A stretch of 64,000 nt of DNA, taken from positions 1-64,000 of the forward strand of contig CAVQVG010000017.1 of assembly GCA_963717125.1 (NCBI GenBank), read 5' to 3'. The position numbers and the translations under genes were made by a program. This document shows, in pieces, positions 8,689-16,974 of the stretch (positions are counted from its first letter, which is position 1; each line of letters starts with the position of its first letter). The stretch comes from RYN-230 sp963717125 (GTDB taxonomy: Bacteria; Actinomycetota; Actinomycetes; Streptosporangiales; Streptosporangiaceae). Under the pieces are notes generated by a model. It had not been told where the DNA came from. It did no database searches and saw nothing but the letters and a program-made list of their open reading frames with translations.

Positions 8689-9612
8689 TCAGGCATGGGC
8701 GAGGTCTGCGGGACGGGTGGCGACGACGACCCCGGCCAGGTCGAGGGGGTCGATCTGGACGTCTTCGCCGGTCTGCGGGGCCTGGACGATCTGGCCGCCG
8801 CCGAGGTACATGACGACATGGCCCGGGTTGGCTGGGGTGCCGTCGGATCCGGCGGAGAACAGCAGGTCACCGGGCTGGATCTGGGCCAGCGGGATCTGCG
8901 GGCCGTCCTGGCGCCATTGGTAGGTGGTGCGGCCGATGTGGATGCCTGCCGCGCCGTAGGCGGCGTACACCAGGCCCGAGCAGTCGTAGGCGTCCGGGCC
9001 GGTAGCGCCCCATAGGTAGGGCTTGCCGACCTGGCGGAGCGCGAACGCGATCGCGGCCGCGGCGGCGGTGCTGGGGGCGGGGACGGTGTAGCGGGCGGCC
9101 CAGGCCAGGACTTCGGTGACGTACCAGTGCGCGTGGTTGTAGGCGTAGATGGCATGGCGGATGCCCGCCTTGGTGCCTGCGGCGGCGCCGTTCGCGCACA
9201 GCATGGCGGCGGCGGTGTAGATGGCGTCGGCCGGGTTGTAGGGGGTGAGCTTGGCGGGTGGGTTGGCGTTGACCGCGTACTGCGCGAAGGTGGGCGGCTC
9301 GAACTGCATCGGGCCCTCAGCCCCGGCATAGTTCCCGCCGGAATGGACGCCCGGTGCGGTGGACTGGCCGTGGTCGCTTTCGACCTTGCCGATCCCGGCC
9401 AGCACGGCCCAGGGCAGGCCGGGACAGGTGTGGGCGGCGTTGAGGTAGAGCGTCAGGTAGGTCGGTGGGATCGTGTCCAGAGCCTGCACGCTCGGGCCTC
9501 CGGCCAGGCCCGTGCTTGCTTGGCCCGGTGCTGAGGTCGCGGTGACCAGCAGGACCAGGGCGAGGGGGAGGGCGGTCGCCAGGGCGGCGGCTGCGGCGAG
9601 CCATTTGGACAC
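8689..9612 (-). CDS. Secreted lytic transglycosylase / NlpC-P60 endopeptidase
   Basis: A protein of 307 residues. It has an N-terminal signal or anchor (about 1-32). A lysozyme-like transglycosylase domain spans roughly 45-180, with the catalytic Glu in GIGKVESDHGQS. A C-terminal NlpC/P60 domain has the catalytic Cys in YDCSGLVYAAYG and the His in NPGHVVMYLGGG. The enzyme should cut both glycan strands and stem peptides, opening the thick actinobacterial wall for the transfer channel, as VirB1-type hydrolases do. It is the first gene of the transfer operon in this window. Confidence 0.85.
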   Translation of the reverse strand: MSKWLAAAAALATALPLALVLLVTATSAPGQASTGLAGGPSVQALDTIPPTYLTLYLNAAHTCPGLPWAVLAGIGKVESDHGQSTAPGVHSGGNYAGAEGPMQFEPPTFAQYAVNANPPAKLTPYNPADAIYTAAAMLCANGAAAGTKAGIRHAIYAYNHAHWYVTEVLAWAARYTVPAPSTAAAAAIAFALRQVGKPYLWGATGPDAYDCSGLVYAAYGAAGIHIGRTTYQWRQDGPQIPLAQIQPGDLLFSAGSDGTPANPGHVVMYLGGGQIVQAPQTGEDVQIDPLDLAGVVVATRPADLAHA

Positions 9613-9957
9613 TGGGCTGCTCCGTGCGTCAGGTTCCGGGAGTAATCACCGGGTCCCGTGCGCACCCGGTGCGCGGCCCATGCAAACGGCACACCTGACC
9701 TGCGGAAAGATGTCAAAACTCGCCAATGACGACTTCTCGTCACCTGCACCTGGCGCGCGATGCCGGCCATAGCATTGGCTTCTGGCGCGATGTGGCGCAG
9801 AGCAGGGTGTAGGCGACGAATGAGCCGCTCGCAGCGACCGGGATGAGCGGCCGATGAAAAATCGTCAACTGAGCAGAAGCACTCACACCCGCAATGCCGC
9901 TGTGATGATCAAGTAGCAGAAGTGCGCCGGTCCCACCGTCGTGAGAACAAGACGAAC

Positions 9958-10155
9958 TCACACATTCGCGGCACGGACCCGCCGCGGCGTCTTCTTCACC
10001 ACGGTGAAGAAGACCTTCGGGTCATAAGCCACTGCCAGCACCGTGTTCGGTCGGCACCGCCCGCCCAGGAACTCCAGCTCATCCAGCAGCGGCACACCGA
10101 GCCGCACCACCGTCTCCCCCGTACCACTCCACTGCCAGGCGATCGCCGAGCACGC
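9958..10155 (-). pseudogene. Relic of a XerC-like phage integrase (N-terminal core-binding piece)
   Basis: On the minus strand, ending with TGA at 9958, one frame reads VVRLGVPLLDELEFLGG, then RPNTVLAVAYDPKVFFTVVKK. This strongly resembles the SAM-like DNA-binding domain of actinobacterial XerC-type tyrosine recombinases. There is no start codon in good context, and the catalytic half is absent. The rest of the 9613-10575 interval shows no convincing gene, only this relic and one copy of a direct repeat at 10215. I read it as the remains of an older recombinase insertion. Confidence 0.45.
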
Positions 10156-10214
10156 CGGTGGATTGATCCGCCGACACTTGAGGGTTCACGCAGACCGTTA
10201 ACGTTCGAGTTCAC

Positions 10215-10286
10215 CCTCTCCTTACCATTGAGGGGAAGGAAGGTCGCCGAAGGTCGTTGACGCAGGGCGGCAGGTCTATGCGGATC
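10215..10286 (+). repeat. 72-bp imperfect direct repeat, copy 1
   Basis: Aligned without gaps to 12495-12566, 52 of 72 bases match by my count. The best block is TTACCATTGAGG, and matching AGGTC and ATGCGG segments follow. The two copies have the same orientation and bracket the AlbA_2 / 2TM gene pair. The repeat could be a recombination scar, a binding site for an element-encoded regulator, or part of a transfer origin. Confidence 0.6.
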
Positions 10287-10575
10287 GGATGCGGTCGGCT
10301 CCGTTCGCTGCGGTTGCTGCACTTCGCTGCTGCACTCTGGTCGTCTCCTTGACGTTTCAGCGTCAATGCACTGGGTGGTGCCTTGGGCCTTGGCTTCGCG
10401 ATCTTGCCCGGCTCGGATTGGCGCCTATGGGAAGGATAGCCGGGACTGGGTGATTGCCAGGTACGTCGCCGGCCCGCCGCGCCGTATCAGGAGATGGGCA
10501 GTGCGGTGGCCTCGCGGCTCATCGCTACCCTCGGTAGGAAAACGTCCACTGAACTTTAGCCATGCGCTATATAGC

Positions 10576-11331
10576 CTAGACGAGGGCTGGATCGTAGATA
10601 TTTATGCCGTTTCGCTGGCAAGCTTGCAGGAAGGTGTCATATGCGCCCACTAGCGCCGCAGCAGCTTCCTGGATCTCCCCAATCGCCACATAGTATTTCT
10701 GCTCTCCCTCTTCGCTCTCCTTCATGAGCAACGGCACATGCAGGTTAGTGAAGTTGCTGTCCTCATAAGTAACCCAGCGACCTACTGTACTCTCAAACGA
10801 CTCAATTGCTTCAATCAGCGCCCTGTAGACCTTATCAATCTCCCTATTATCGAATCCAACGGGGTGTAGGCTCAGTCGTTCCCTTAGTTCCGTGATAGCG
10901 TCCACTCGCCTCGCAGGTATTCTCTTTACAAGGAACGTATTCTTTAGCCACGTGATTACGTCGCCATCGACCGGGATCAGCACTAGAATTTCATGAAGCA
11001 GCAACTTGTCGTGATCGCAAGCTACTTTTGTGAATGATTTAAGATTCCGATACCTTCGATGCAAGCTCATTGCCCAGTCTACCGCTAGGAAGGTTGTCAA
11101 AGCTGCTATAATGAGCCCACCGTATACCCAACTTGAGTGCTCCCTGACCCAAATCCTTAGTGTCTCTGTGGCCAGCAGAGAACTCACCGCAGCAATTGCG
11201 GCCACTGTGCTAATAAGTGCGACTAGGTGGTTAGCAAGTCGTCTCATCGGGCTGGCCACGCTCCTTCGCCGGGCAAGGTACTTAACGTGGGGTCCAAGAC
11301 CAAGACTGCTCGTTGCGGTGGATCTGGCCAT
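10576..11331 (-). CDS. Two-helix membrane protein with C-terminal soluble domain (cargo, unknown)
   Basis: A protein of up to 251 residues. Two hydrophobic helices (about 33-51 and 70-88, counting from the ATG at 11331) form a hairpin and are followed by a basic stretch, MSLHRRYRNLKSFTKVA. A charged, mostly helical cytoplasmic domain of about 150 residues follows. The layout recalls SLATT-type 2TM conflict effectors, but similarity is too weak to name it. The start is uncertain: ATG 11331 overlaps the upstream gene by 50 bp, while ATG 11247 has an AGGAG about 13 bases ahead. GC content is visibly lower than in the neighbours, suggesting recent acquisition together with the AlbA_2 gene. Confidence 0.7.
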   Translation of the reverse strand: MARSTATSSLGLGPHVKYLARRRSVASPMRRLANHLVALISTVAAIAAVSSLLATETLRIWVREHSSWVYGGLIIAALTTFLAVDWAMSLHRRYRNLKSFTKVACDHDKLLLHEILVLIPVDGDVITWLKNTFLVKRIPARRVDAITELRERLSLHPVGFDNREIDKVYRALIEAIESFESTVGRWVTYEDSNFTNLHVPLLMKESEEGEQKYYVAIGEIQEAAAALVGAYDTFLQACQRNGINIYDPALV

Positions 11332-12247
11332 CTGGTGTTTTCCAAGTCACCTGCAGGATATCTTGTGTCGGGCTGCCCCACTCACGCTGACAGCTAAGAA
11401 TTACGTCTGCGCCGGGCTGCAGGCTGCGAATGGGCATATAAGATGGCTCCGATACGTAGTTCTCTCTTTGGAAGAGATCCGTAAGTGACTTTACTCTGTC
11501 GGGCGAGTATCTGGCGTCAACCTCCCACTCCAACTCGGACGTAGTTGAATTGAGTATGATATCCAAGGCAGGGACACTACCCGTGTTAGCAATTTTAATC
11601 TTGTTATGCTGACCACCAATACTGTCAAGCAGTTCGCATATCACGCCCGTACCAGCGCCGTATATCTGGCTCAGCCCGAACTCTATGGCGAATAGTTCAC
11701 CTGCTGCGGCGAAGGCTGCGCCAAGTTCGCGCCGAGACATTGGCTTGTTGTGCGTACCAACGCGGTGCAGCACCCGCCCTTTTTTGACAGTGATGTGCGG
11801 AGTGCGGTCGCTAGGTGGTACCGCAACAACGAGGAAGCCTCTAGCTCGATCAGCCTCGCCTGGCACAGTGAGCAACTCAATGCGGAGCGGTTCGTCAATG
11901 CCATCCCTGGCGGCCTGCACCGCCTGCTGCTCGGCTGTGTGAAGAGCCTGCTCATGCAGGGACGCGGCGCAGTCTGCCTTGTCGGTACCTACGCCGAGGA
12001 TCAGAACACCACCGCCGACGTTGGCCAGGGCACTGAGGTCGTCAGCCAGGTCATCCACGTCGTGAAATTGCCGCTTGAAGTCAAGGTGCCGGGTCTCGCG
12101 AGCCCGTTGGTCAACCAACCGCTGGATGCCCGCCAAAGTGTCCACGTCGGCTGGGATGCCGAGCCGGGCGAAGAGGGGATTCACAGTCAACCAAGGTAGC
12201 TGGGCCGGACGATTCAATCGACTAGTGTGCGCAACAACCTTGGTCAT
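11282..12247 (-). CDS. AlbA_2 (Schlafen-type) domain protein
   Basis: A protein of 321 residues from the ATG at 12247. The frame is open to 12475, but that extension is compositionally odd, and MTKVVAHTSR is preceded by a G-rich ribosome-site-like run. Residues about 50-150 carry the AlbA_2 signature: RETRHLDFKRQF, then DLADDLSALANVGGGVLILGVG, and HITVKKGRVLHRVG. AlbA_2 domains bind nucleic acid and occur in Schlafen-like RNases and in many phage-defence genes. The C-terminal 130 residues look beta-rich (IKIANTGSVPALDIILNSTT) and are unassigned. It overlaps the 2TM gene and is probably co-transcribed with it. Confidence 0.75.
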   Translation of the reverse strand: MTKVVAHTSRLNRPAQLPWLTVNPLFARLGIPADVDTLAGIQRLVDQRARETRHLDFKRQFHDVDDLADDLSALANVGGGVLILGVGTDKADCAASLHEQALHTAEQQAVQAARDGIDEPLRIELLTVPGEADRARGFLVVAVPPSDRTPHITVKKGRVLHRVGTHNKPMSRRELGAAFAAAGELFAIEFGLSQIYGAGTGVICELLDSIGGQHNKIKIANTGSVPALDIILNSTTSELEWEVDARYSPDRVKSLTDLFQRENYVSEPSYMPIRSLQPGADVILSCQREWGSPTQDILQVTWKTPDGQIHRNEQSWSWTPR

Positions 12248-12494
12248 GGTGTCCCCGCCCCCCAGGAGTCGGGTTGCGCAGCTGGTCCTCGGGTGGCTGC
12301 TGTTCGAGGTGACACCTACGCCCGACACCAACGAGCTTGGCTCACGGCGTAGTTGCACGGACTGCGGCGCCGTCCCAAGGTCGGATACCCTAATCGACAC
12401 CCTTGGCTGGATATGGCATGGAAGAGATCCGCCGGGCGGGGCCGGACCGACACCGATGTCGTGGTGGATCGGCACCGTTCACAGCACGATAGAC

Positions 12495-12566
12495 CTTCTC
12501 GTTACCATTGAGGTGCACCCAGGTCGGTGAGGGTCATTGATGCATGTGAAGAGGTCGATGCGGGTC
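12495..12566 (+). repeat. 72-bp imperfect direct repeat, copy 2
   Basis: This is the partner of the repeat at 10215-10286, offset by exactly 2280 bp, in the same orientation and without gaps. It lies about 250 bp upstream of the AlbA_2 gene start, so it may also contain that gene's promoter or operator. The following stretch to 12948 holds no gene I can support; one 82-codon minus-strand frame (12579-12827) lacks any recognisable feature. Confidence 0.6.
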
Positions 12567-12948
12567 AAGCAGGGTCAGTTAGGTTACCCCTGAGAATCGG
12601 TCCTCTGCGAGGGTGGCTGGAAGACGTCGTTGACTACGGCGGGCAGTAACTGCGTTCAAGCGGCTACTGATCACCGCTGGAACAGATGACTTCGGCAGCG
12701 GGGGAATCCCGATCGGCGCCCTCTCGCCTCCGTCCAACCCTGCTCTAGCCACCGAAGGCGGCGTTACCCGCGAGCTAAGGCGTGGAGGTGCGCCGATCTG
12801 CTCGCCGATTTCGCTGAGAGAGTTCAACGGGCCGGAATCGGCAGGACCTGATCGTCATGAGGGAGTAAAGCCCCATGCCTGCTTCCCTAGGCCAGTGGGA
12901 CACTCGTGGCGCTCACCTGAAAGAGCGGGGAAGAGAGGAACGGGGCGT

Positions 12949-13836
12949 ATGAAACATGTTCTTTATGCACTCGCTCTGGTCGCAGGAAGCCTGAGCCTGG
13001 CCGGAAGTGCCGCGGCGGCCAACACTGTTCCGAAGGCATACCCGGGCAAGAACTCCCTGATCGCGTTCACGCGCGCCAACACATCACATTCTCCGCATTT
13101 CACCGGCGTTACCAGGGGGAGCGACGGCCCCCGCGTCGTGCTCAAAGGAGCGCACCTGGTGGCAGGGCCTATACACGCACATCTCGTATCCGCTGGGAGC
13201 GCTGGTTACCTAGACCGGGCCGCAGTTGGAGTGCAGTTCACCTCCATCAAGACCTACTTCAACGTACCTAGCGTCAGCGGCTCCTACGGCTGTGACAACC
13301 CCGCGGCTGGTTATGGCGTCATTCAGATAGTCGGAATCCGCGGCGGAGACGGGGACGCGGACGCTGGCGTCGCCGAGACTGGGTGCAACGGGGTGACGAC
13401 CGCCGATTTCTTCTACAACCTGTATGGGGCCGGAGCCTTTTATTACAGCGGCGTGAACCCCGGCGACGCTATCGAAGCCTCCATCACTGTCAACAGTTCC
13501 ACCAGCCAGTACCACTTCCAGGTGAATGACTTGTTGACCGGCGGGAGTTTGCAGGTGACGATGGCCTGCCAGTCGAGCAGTTGCCCGAATAGCACGGCGC
13601 TGGTGCTCAGCCAGCCCGGCAATCTGGGTGGTGGCGTGGTGCCTGACTTCACGATGATCAATTTCACAGGCACCACCGTGGACGCGAACTTCGGCACGAT
13701 CAAGGGGAGTCTGGCAGCGAAGCCGGGAGAGTGGACAAGCGAGGCGCTAGAGGAAACAAGCCCATCCGTAGTCAAACCGTCTGCACTACAAGGTGGGCGG
13801 GCGTTCAGTAACATTGTCCGGCGATGCCGCAGTTGA
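12949..13836 (+). CDS. Secreted eqolisin-like (G1 peptidase fold) protein, probably non-catalytic
   Basis: A protein of 295 residues from the ATG at 12949, which has a GAGGAACGGG ribosome site. A signal peptide covers about 1-24 (MKHVLYALALVAGSLSLAGS, then AAA). From about residue 100 the sequence follows the G1 (glutamic peptidase) pattern: a VPSV strand, a small-residue IVGIRGG strand, FFYNLYGAGAFYYSGVNPGD, and a terminal DFTMINFTGTTV. In active actinobacterial relatives the dyad is Gln in a QTG motif and Glu in an SAE motif. Here those positions read AETG and NSTALV, so the dyad appears lost. Function unknown; exported. Confidence 0.55.
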   Translation: MKHVLYALALVAGSLSLAGSAAAANTVPKAYPGKNSLIAFTRANTSHSPHFTGVTRGSDGPRVVLKGAHLVAGPIHAHLVSAGSAGYLDRAAVGVQFTSIKTYFNVPSVSGSYGCDNPAAGYGVIQIVGIRGGDGDADAGVAETGCNGVTTADFFYNLYGAGAFYYSGVNPGDAIEASITVNSSTSQYHFQVNDLLTGGSLQVTMACQSSSCPNSTALVLSQPGNLGGGVVPDFTMINFTGTTVDANFGTIKGSLAAKPGEWTSEALEETSPSVVKPSALQGGRAFSNIVRRCRS

Positions 13837-14061
13837 TGACACTCGCATGTGGCTTGGTACAGGGATGCAACATCCAACTTGACCCCCAGAACGGCGGGCC
13901 AGGAGGTCCCGCAGCTTAGAGCGTGGTTTTCGTTAGCAATGTTGTTCGGTGACGTGCAGTTCGTTCGGTGCGTGCGGCAGCGTGTGGTCCCCAAGTTGTC
14001 CCCAGGAGCTGCAGCCGGGACGCCCCCATGCTGCGGAGCGTCCTGCCTGTCCTCCTAGTCT

Positions 14062-14382
14062 CTAGACCTCGACGGCGTGAATTTCGTACTCTGCGTCGTC
14101 GAGCAGCCGATCCCGGAAGGCCGCGACTCGTTCCTGATCGGTGCTGTCCCGGGACTGCTTCCAGTCCAGGTCCGTGATGGCGTCCAGGGCCTGGCGCACG
14201 ACGGCTCCGGTCGTGACCTCGTTGATCTCCGCTATGTTCCACTTGCTGCTGGAGATCCTGCCATCCCGGCAGGCCAGGCCGAATGCGTGCAGGACGCTCG
14301 TCGCTGGTCCCCACATGCCGTTCTGCAAGGACAGCCGGTCACCGGAGTCCAGGCGCTCAATACGAACGTTCACGGTCGTCAT
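14062..14382 (-). CDS. Hypothetical protein
   Basis: A protein of 106 residues from the ATG at 14382, where GGAGGAG lies at ideal spacing; the frame extends 11 codons further but without a ribosome site. The sequence (VNVRIERLDSGDRLSLQNGMWG and so on) begins like a beta-strand domain and ends in a helical region rich in charged residues. I recognise no family. The gap from 14383 to 14674 contains no further gene I can support. Confidence 0.5.
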   Translation of the reverse strand: MTTVNVRIERLDSGDRLSLQNGMWGPATSVLHAFGLACRDGRISSSKWNIAEINEVTTGAVVRQALDAITDLDWKQSRDSTDQERVAAFRDRLLDDAEYEIHAVEV

Positions 14383-14674
14383 TGGCGCTCCTCCCGGTAT
14401 CGCCCCTTTCTTCATAGATATCCGTGAACGTTATCCACATCAAATCGGCGGCAACGTGATGAGCTGCCGCTTTCCGGCGCCCGAGGCTTGGCACGCGATG
14501 ACATAACGGTCGGGCTCTGAGTCGCAGCGAGCTCCCAGGTCGGTCGGAGTCGCTCAAGCACGCCAGCTCCGCGGTGGCAGTAATGGAGCGCCCGCTTCTC
14601 ACAGTCTGTAACAGGCGATTACTGAAAGTAGTAGTGTCGTCCCGGTTACTACAGGGATGAAGGGACGGTCAGCA

Positions 14675-16414
14675 ATGTCAGCCGGGATGGTAACGGCGCG
14701 GTGGGCGCGGCTGCTCCGGCGGGTCACGCCCGCGATGGTTATCCTGGTCGGCGCTGGGCTGTGCGTGATGGGGCCTGCGCCGCACGCTGGGGCAGACGCG
14801 GCCCAGATGGCCGAATCGCCCGGCTCGCCGGCGGGGGCTGGAAGCCCGGTCACCGCCTACGTCGCCAACTACGGCTCGGGGACTGTGACCCCGATCGCGA
14901 CCGCCACCACCACCGCCGGCCCGCCGATCACGGTCGGCAGTGGCCCGTCTAAGGTCGCGATCACCCCGGACGGTAAGACCGCCTACGTCACCAACGCCCT
15001 CTCGGACACGGTGACCCCGATTGCGACCGCCACCAACACCGCCGGCCCGCCGATCCCGGTCGGGAGCGCGCCCTATGCCATCGCGATCACACCCGACGGC
15101 AAGACCGCCTACGTCGCCAACATCGATTCGCGCTCGGTGACTCCTATCGCGACCGCCACCAACACCGCCGGCCCGCCGATCACGGTTGGCGGCGGTTCTC
15201 AGGCCATCGCGATCACACCCGACGGCAAGACCGCCTATGTCACCAACTTCTACTCGGACACGGTGACCCCGATCGCGACCGCCACCAACACCGCCGGCCC
15301 GCCGATCACGACCGGGCACAGCCCCGATGCCATCGCGATCACACCCGACGGCAAGACCGCCTACGTCGCCAACGGCAACTCCGGGACGGTGACCCCGATC
15401 GCGACCGCCACCAACACCGCCGGCCCGCCGATCACAGTCGGGAACGCGCCCTTTGCCATCGCGATCACACCCGACGGCAAGACCGCCTACGTCGCCAACG
15501 CCGGCTCGGGGACGGTGACCCCGATCGCGACCGCCACCAACACCGCCGGCCCGCCGATCACGACCGGAAGCACCCCCCAGGCCATCGCGATCACACCTGA
15601 CGGCAAGACCGCCTATGTCAGCAACCGAGGCTCGGGCACGGTGACCCCGATCGCGACGGCCACCAACACCGCCGGCCCGCCGATCCCGGTAGGCAGCGGC
15701 CCCTTTGGCATCGCGATCAATCCCGACGGCAAGACCGCCTATGTCACCAACTACGGCTCGGGGACGGTGACTCCCATCGCGACCGCCACCAACACCGCCG
15801 GCATGCCGATCACGACCGGCAGTGACCCCTATGCCATTGCGATCACGCCCGCCACCGTCACTCACGCGCCCGCCTTTACCAGTAGCTCCACGGCCACGGC
15901 AGCCTACGGGGCACGGTTCTCCTTCACGGTGACCGCGACCGGCGACCCGGCACCCACGATCACCAGAACCGGCCAACTGCCCTCGGGCCTGCGGTTCACC
16001 GATAACAAAGACGGCACGGCCACCATCATCTCCGGGACTCCCGGGAAGGGTGCTGCCGGGGTGTACCCGCTGCGCCTGACCGCCACGAACAAGAACGGGA
16101 CCGCCACCCAGGCGTTCACCCTGACCGTGACCAGGGCCCCGGCCCTCCCGAAGATCCGGACAATCAGAGCCAGGGTCGGCGTTGCGCTGCGCCTGGCCAT
16201 CCGGGCCACGGGATATCTGCCTCCGGCCCTGGCCGAATCCGGGCCACTGCCCAGCGGCCTGACCTTCACCGATAACGGCAACGGGACCGCCATCATCGCT
16301 GGGACGCCGGCCGCGCGCAGTCGCGGCTGTTACAGGGTCAGCATCACCGCCACGAATGCCTCAGGGACAGCCACCCGGACCTTCAAGATCGTTGTCCGGT
16401 GGCGCCTGCGATGA
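14675..16414 (+). CDS. Secreted YVTN-type beta-propeller protein with Ig-like tail
   Basis: A protein of 579 residues. The ATG at 14675 has AAGGGA upstream and is better placed than the ATG at 14657. A long signal peptide ends near GPAPHAGADAA. Residues about 63-398 form eight copies of a 42-residue unit (TAYVxNxxSxTVTPIATATN, then TAGPPI and AIAITPDGK), as in YVTN beta-propellers of secreted or surface proteins. Two putative Ig-like (He_PIG) domains follow, with LPSGLRFTDNKDGTATI and LPSGLTFTDNGNGTAII. It is probably a secreted adhesin or binding protein. The low divergence between repeats suggests recent expansion or gene conversion. Confidence 0.8.
   Translation: MSAGMVTARWARLLRRVTPAMVILVGAGLCVMGPAPHAGADAAQMAESPGSPAGAGSPVTAYVANYGSGTVTPIATATTTAGPPITVGSGPSKVAITPDGKTAYVTNALSDTVTPIATATNTAGPPIPVGSAPYAIAITPDGKTAYVANIDSRSVTPIATATNTAGPPITVGGGSQAIAITPDGKTAYVTNFYSDTVTPIATATNTAGPPITTGHSPDAIAITPDGKTAYVANGNSGTVTPIATATNTAGPPITVGNAPFAIAITPDGKTAYVANAGSGTVTPIATATNTAGPPITTGSTPQAIAITPDGKTAYVSNRGSGTVTPIATATNTAGPPIPVGSGPFGIAINPDGKTAYVTNYGSGTVTPIATATNTAGMPITTGSDPYAIAITPATVTHAPAFTSSSTATAAYGARFSFTVTATGDPAPTITRTGQLPSGLRFTDNKDGTATIISGTPGKGAAGVYPLRLTATNKNGTATQAFTLTVTRAPALPKIRTIRARVGVALRLAIRATGYLPPALAESGPLPSGLTFTDNGNGTAIIAGTPAARSRGCYRVSITATNASGTATRTFKIVVRWRLR
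14862..15869 (+). repeat. Eight tandem 126-bp repeats inside the beta-propeller gene
   Basis: The DNA repeats in phase with the 42-residue protein unit; each unit keeps the nearly invariant block ACCCCGATCGCGACCGCCAC. An eight-bladed or seven-plus-partial propeller is the natural structural reading. The repeats also create a long spurious antisense frame, which I do not treat as a gene. Confidence 0.8.
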
Positions 16415-16583
16415 TGACATCGCTGGCAGGTGGCTGGTGAGCCGCACCCGGATCGCAAGCGGCCCTTGAACGCCCGGCTGTCCGTGGAGGTAGGCGCTGG
16501 CAGCAAGCCCGGAACAGGGAGCGCCGGGCCTCGCCCCTGAGGCTGGTGATCAAGGTGACCCGGGCCAGGTTGGCTTCTTGAGG

Positions 16584-16610
16584 TGTCACAGGCTGTCAGA
16601 ACTTTGTCAC
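16584..16610 (+). promoter_or_regulatory. Phased TGTCA triplet element, copy 1
   Basis: Three hexamers, TGTCAC, TGTCAG and TGTCAC, start at 16584, 16594 and 16605, so they are 10 and 11 bp apart. The same three hexamers with identical spacing occur at 21654. Helical phasing suggests a protein array binding one face of DNA upstream of the 34-residue ORF and GPP34 operon. The surrounding interval 16415-16775 holds no gene. Confidence 0.55.
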
Positions 16611-16775
16611 AGACCTCTGCCGCGGGCTCTGCCGGATCGTAATGATCCGCTTCCATGGGCTCACATCACCGCACAGGTGACGCGTCGGGCCAGACGGCCT
16701 AGCGCTGGCAGCCGGGCCGGTCGTTCGCTTCGCGCCGCCTCCACCTGGCTGGGACCTCAGTGAAGGATCACGCCA

Positions 16776-16880
16776 ATGACCACGGGCCTGCGAGCAGAGC
16801 TGGAGCACGACCGGCCGTACCTGGTGATCACCACCGACTTCGCCGAGCTGCCAACCGCACCCTCCGGCGGAGCTGGGTAG
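16776..16880 (+). CDS. Small conserved-looking ORF, 34 residues
   Basis: The ATG at 16776 is preceded by AAGGA and opens a 34-residue product, MTTGLRAELEHDRPYLVITT followed by DFAELPTAPSGGAG and TAG. Its codon use is typical of the neighbourhood. It lies between the TGTCA element and the GPP34 gene and could be a leader or a small protein. I know no family for it. Confidence 0.35.
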   Translation: MTTGLRAELEHDRPYLVITTDFAELPTAPSGGAG

Positions 16881-16974
16881 CAGGCCCCGCGCGGCCGGGG
16901 CGCAGCTCCCGTACCGACCCCGGCCGCGCGGCCACCACCGGCGCGACAGCTTCCAGCACTGGAGTAGCACACCC

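Noticed and set aside
9989..10014. Perfect 12-bp inverted repeat GTCTTCTTCACC / GGTGAAGAAGAC upstream of the transfer operon, a possible oriT hairpin or operator
   Set aside because: It coincides with codons for VFFTVVKKT in the recombinase relic, so the symmetry is likely a coding coincidence. It has no other support as a transfer origin.
12579..12827. An 82-codon minus-strand frame between the second 72-bp repeat and the eqolisin-like gene
   Set aside because: No ribosome site, no recognisable feature and a Pro/Arg-rich composition typical of chance frames.
14678..15976. A 432-codon antisense open frame across the beta-propeller repeats
   Set aside because: It arises from the 126-bp repetition in GC-rich DNA, reads as low-complexity GGRDRGHR repeats, and opposes a gene with signal peptide and clear domains.
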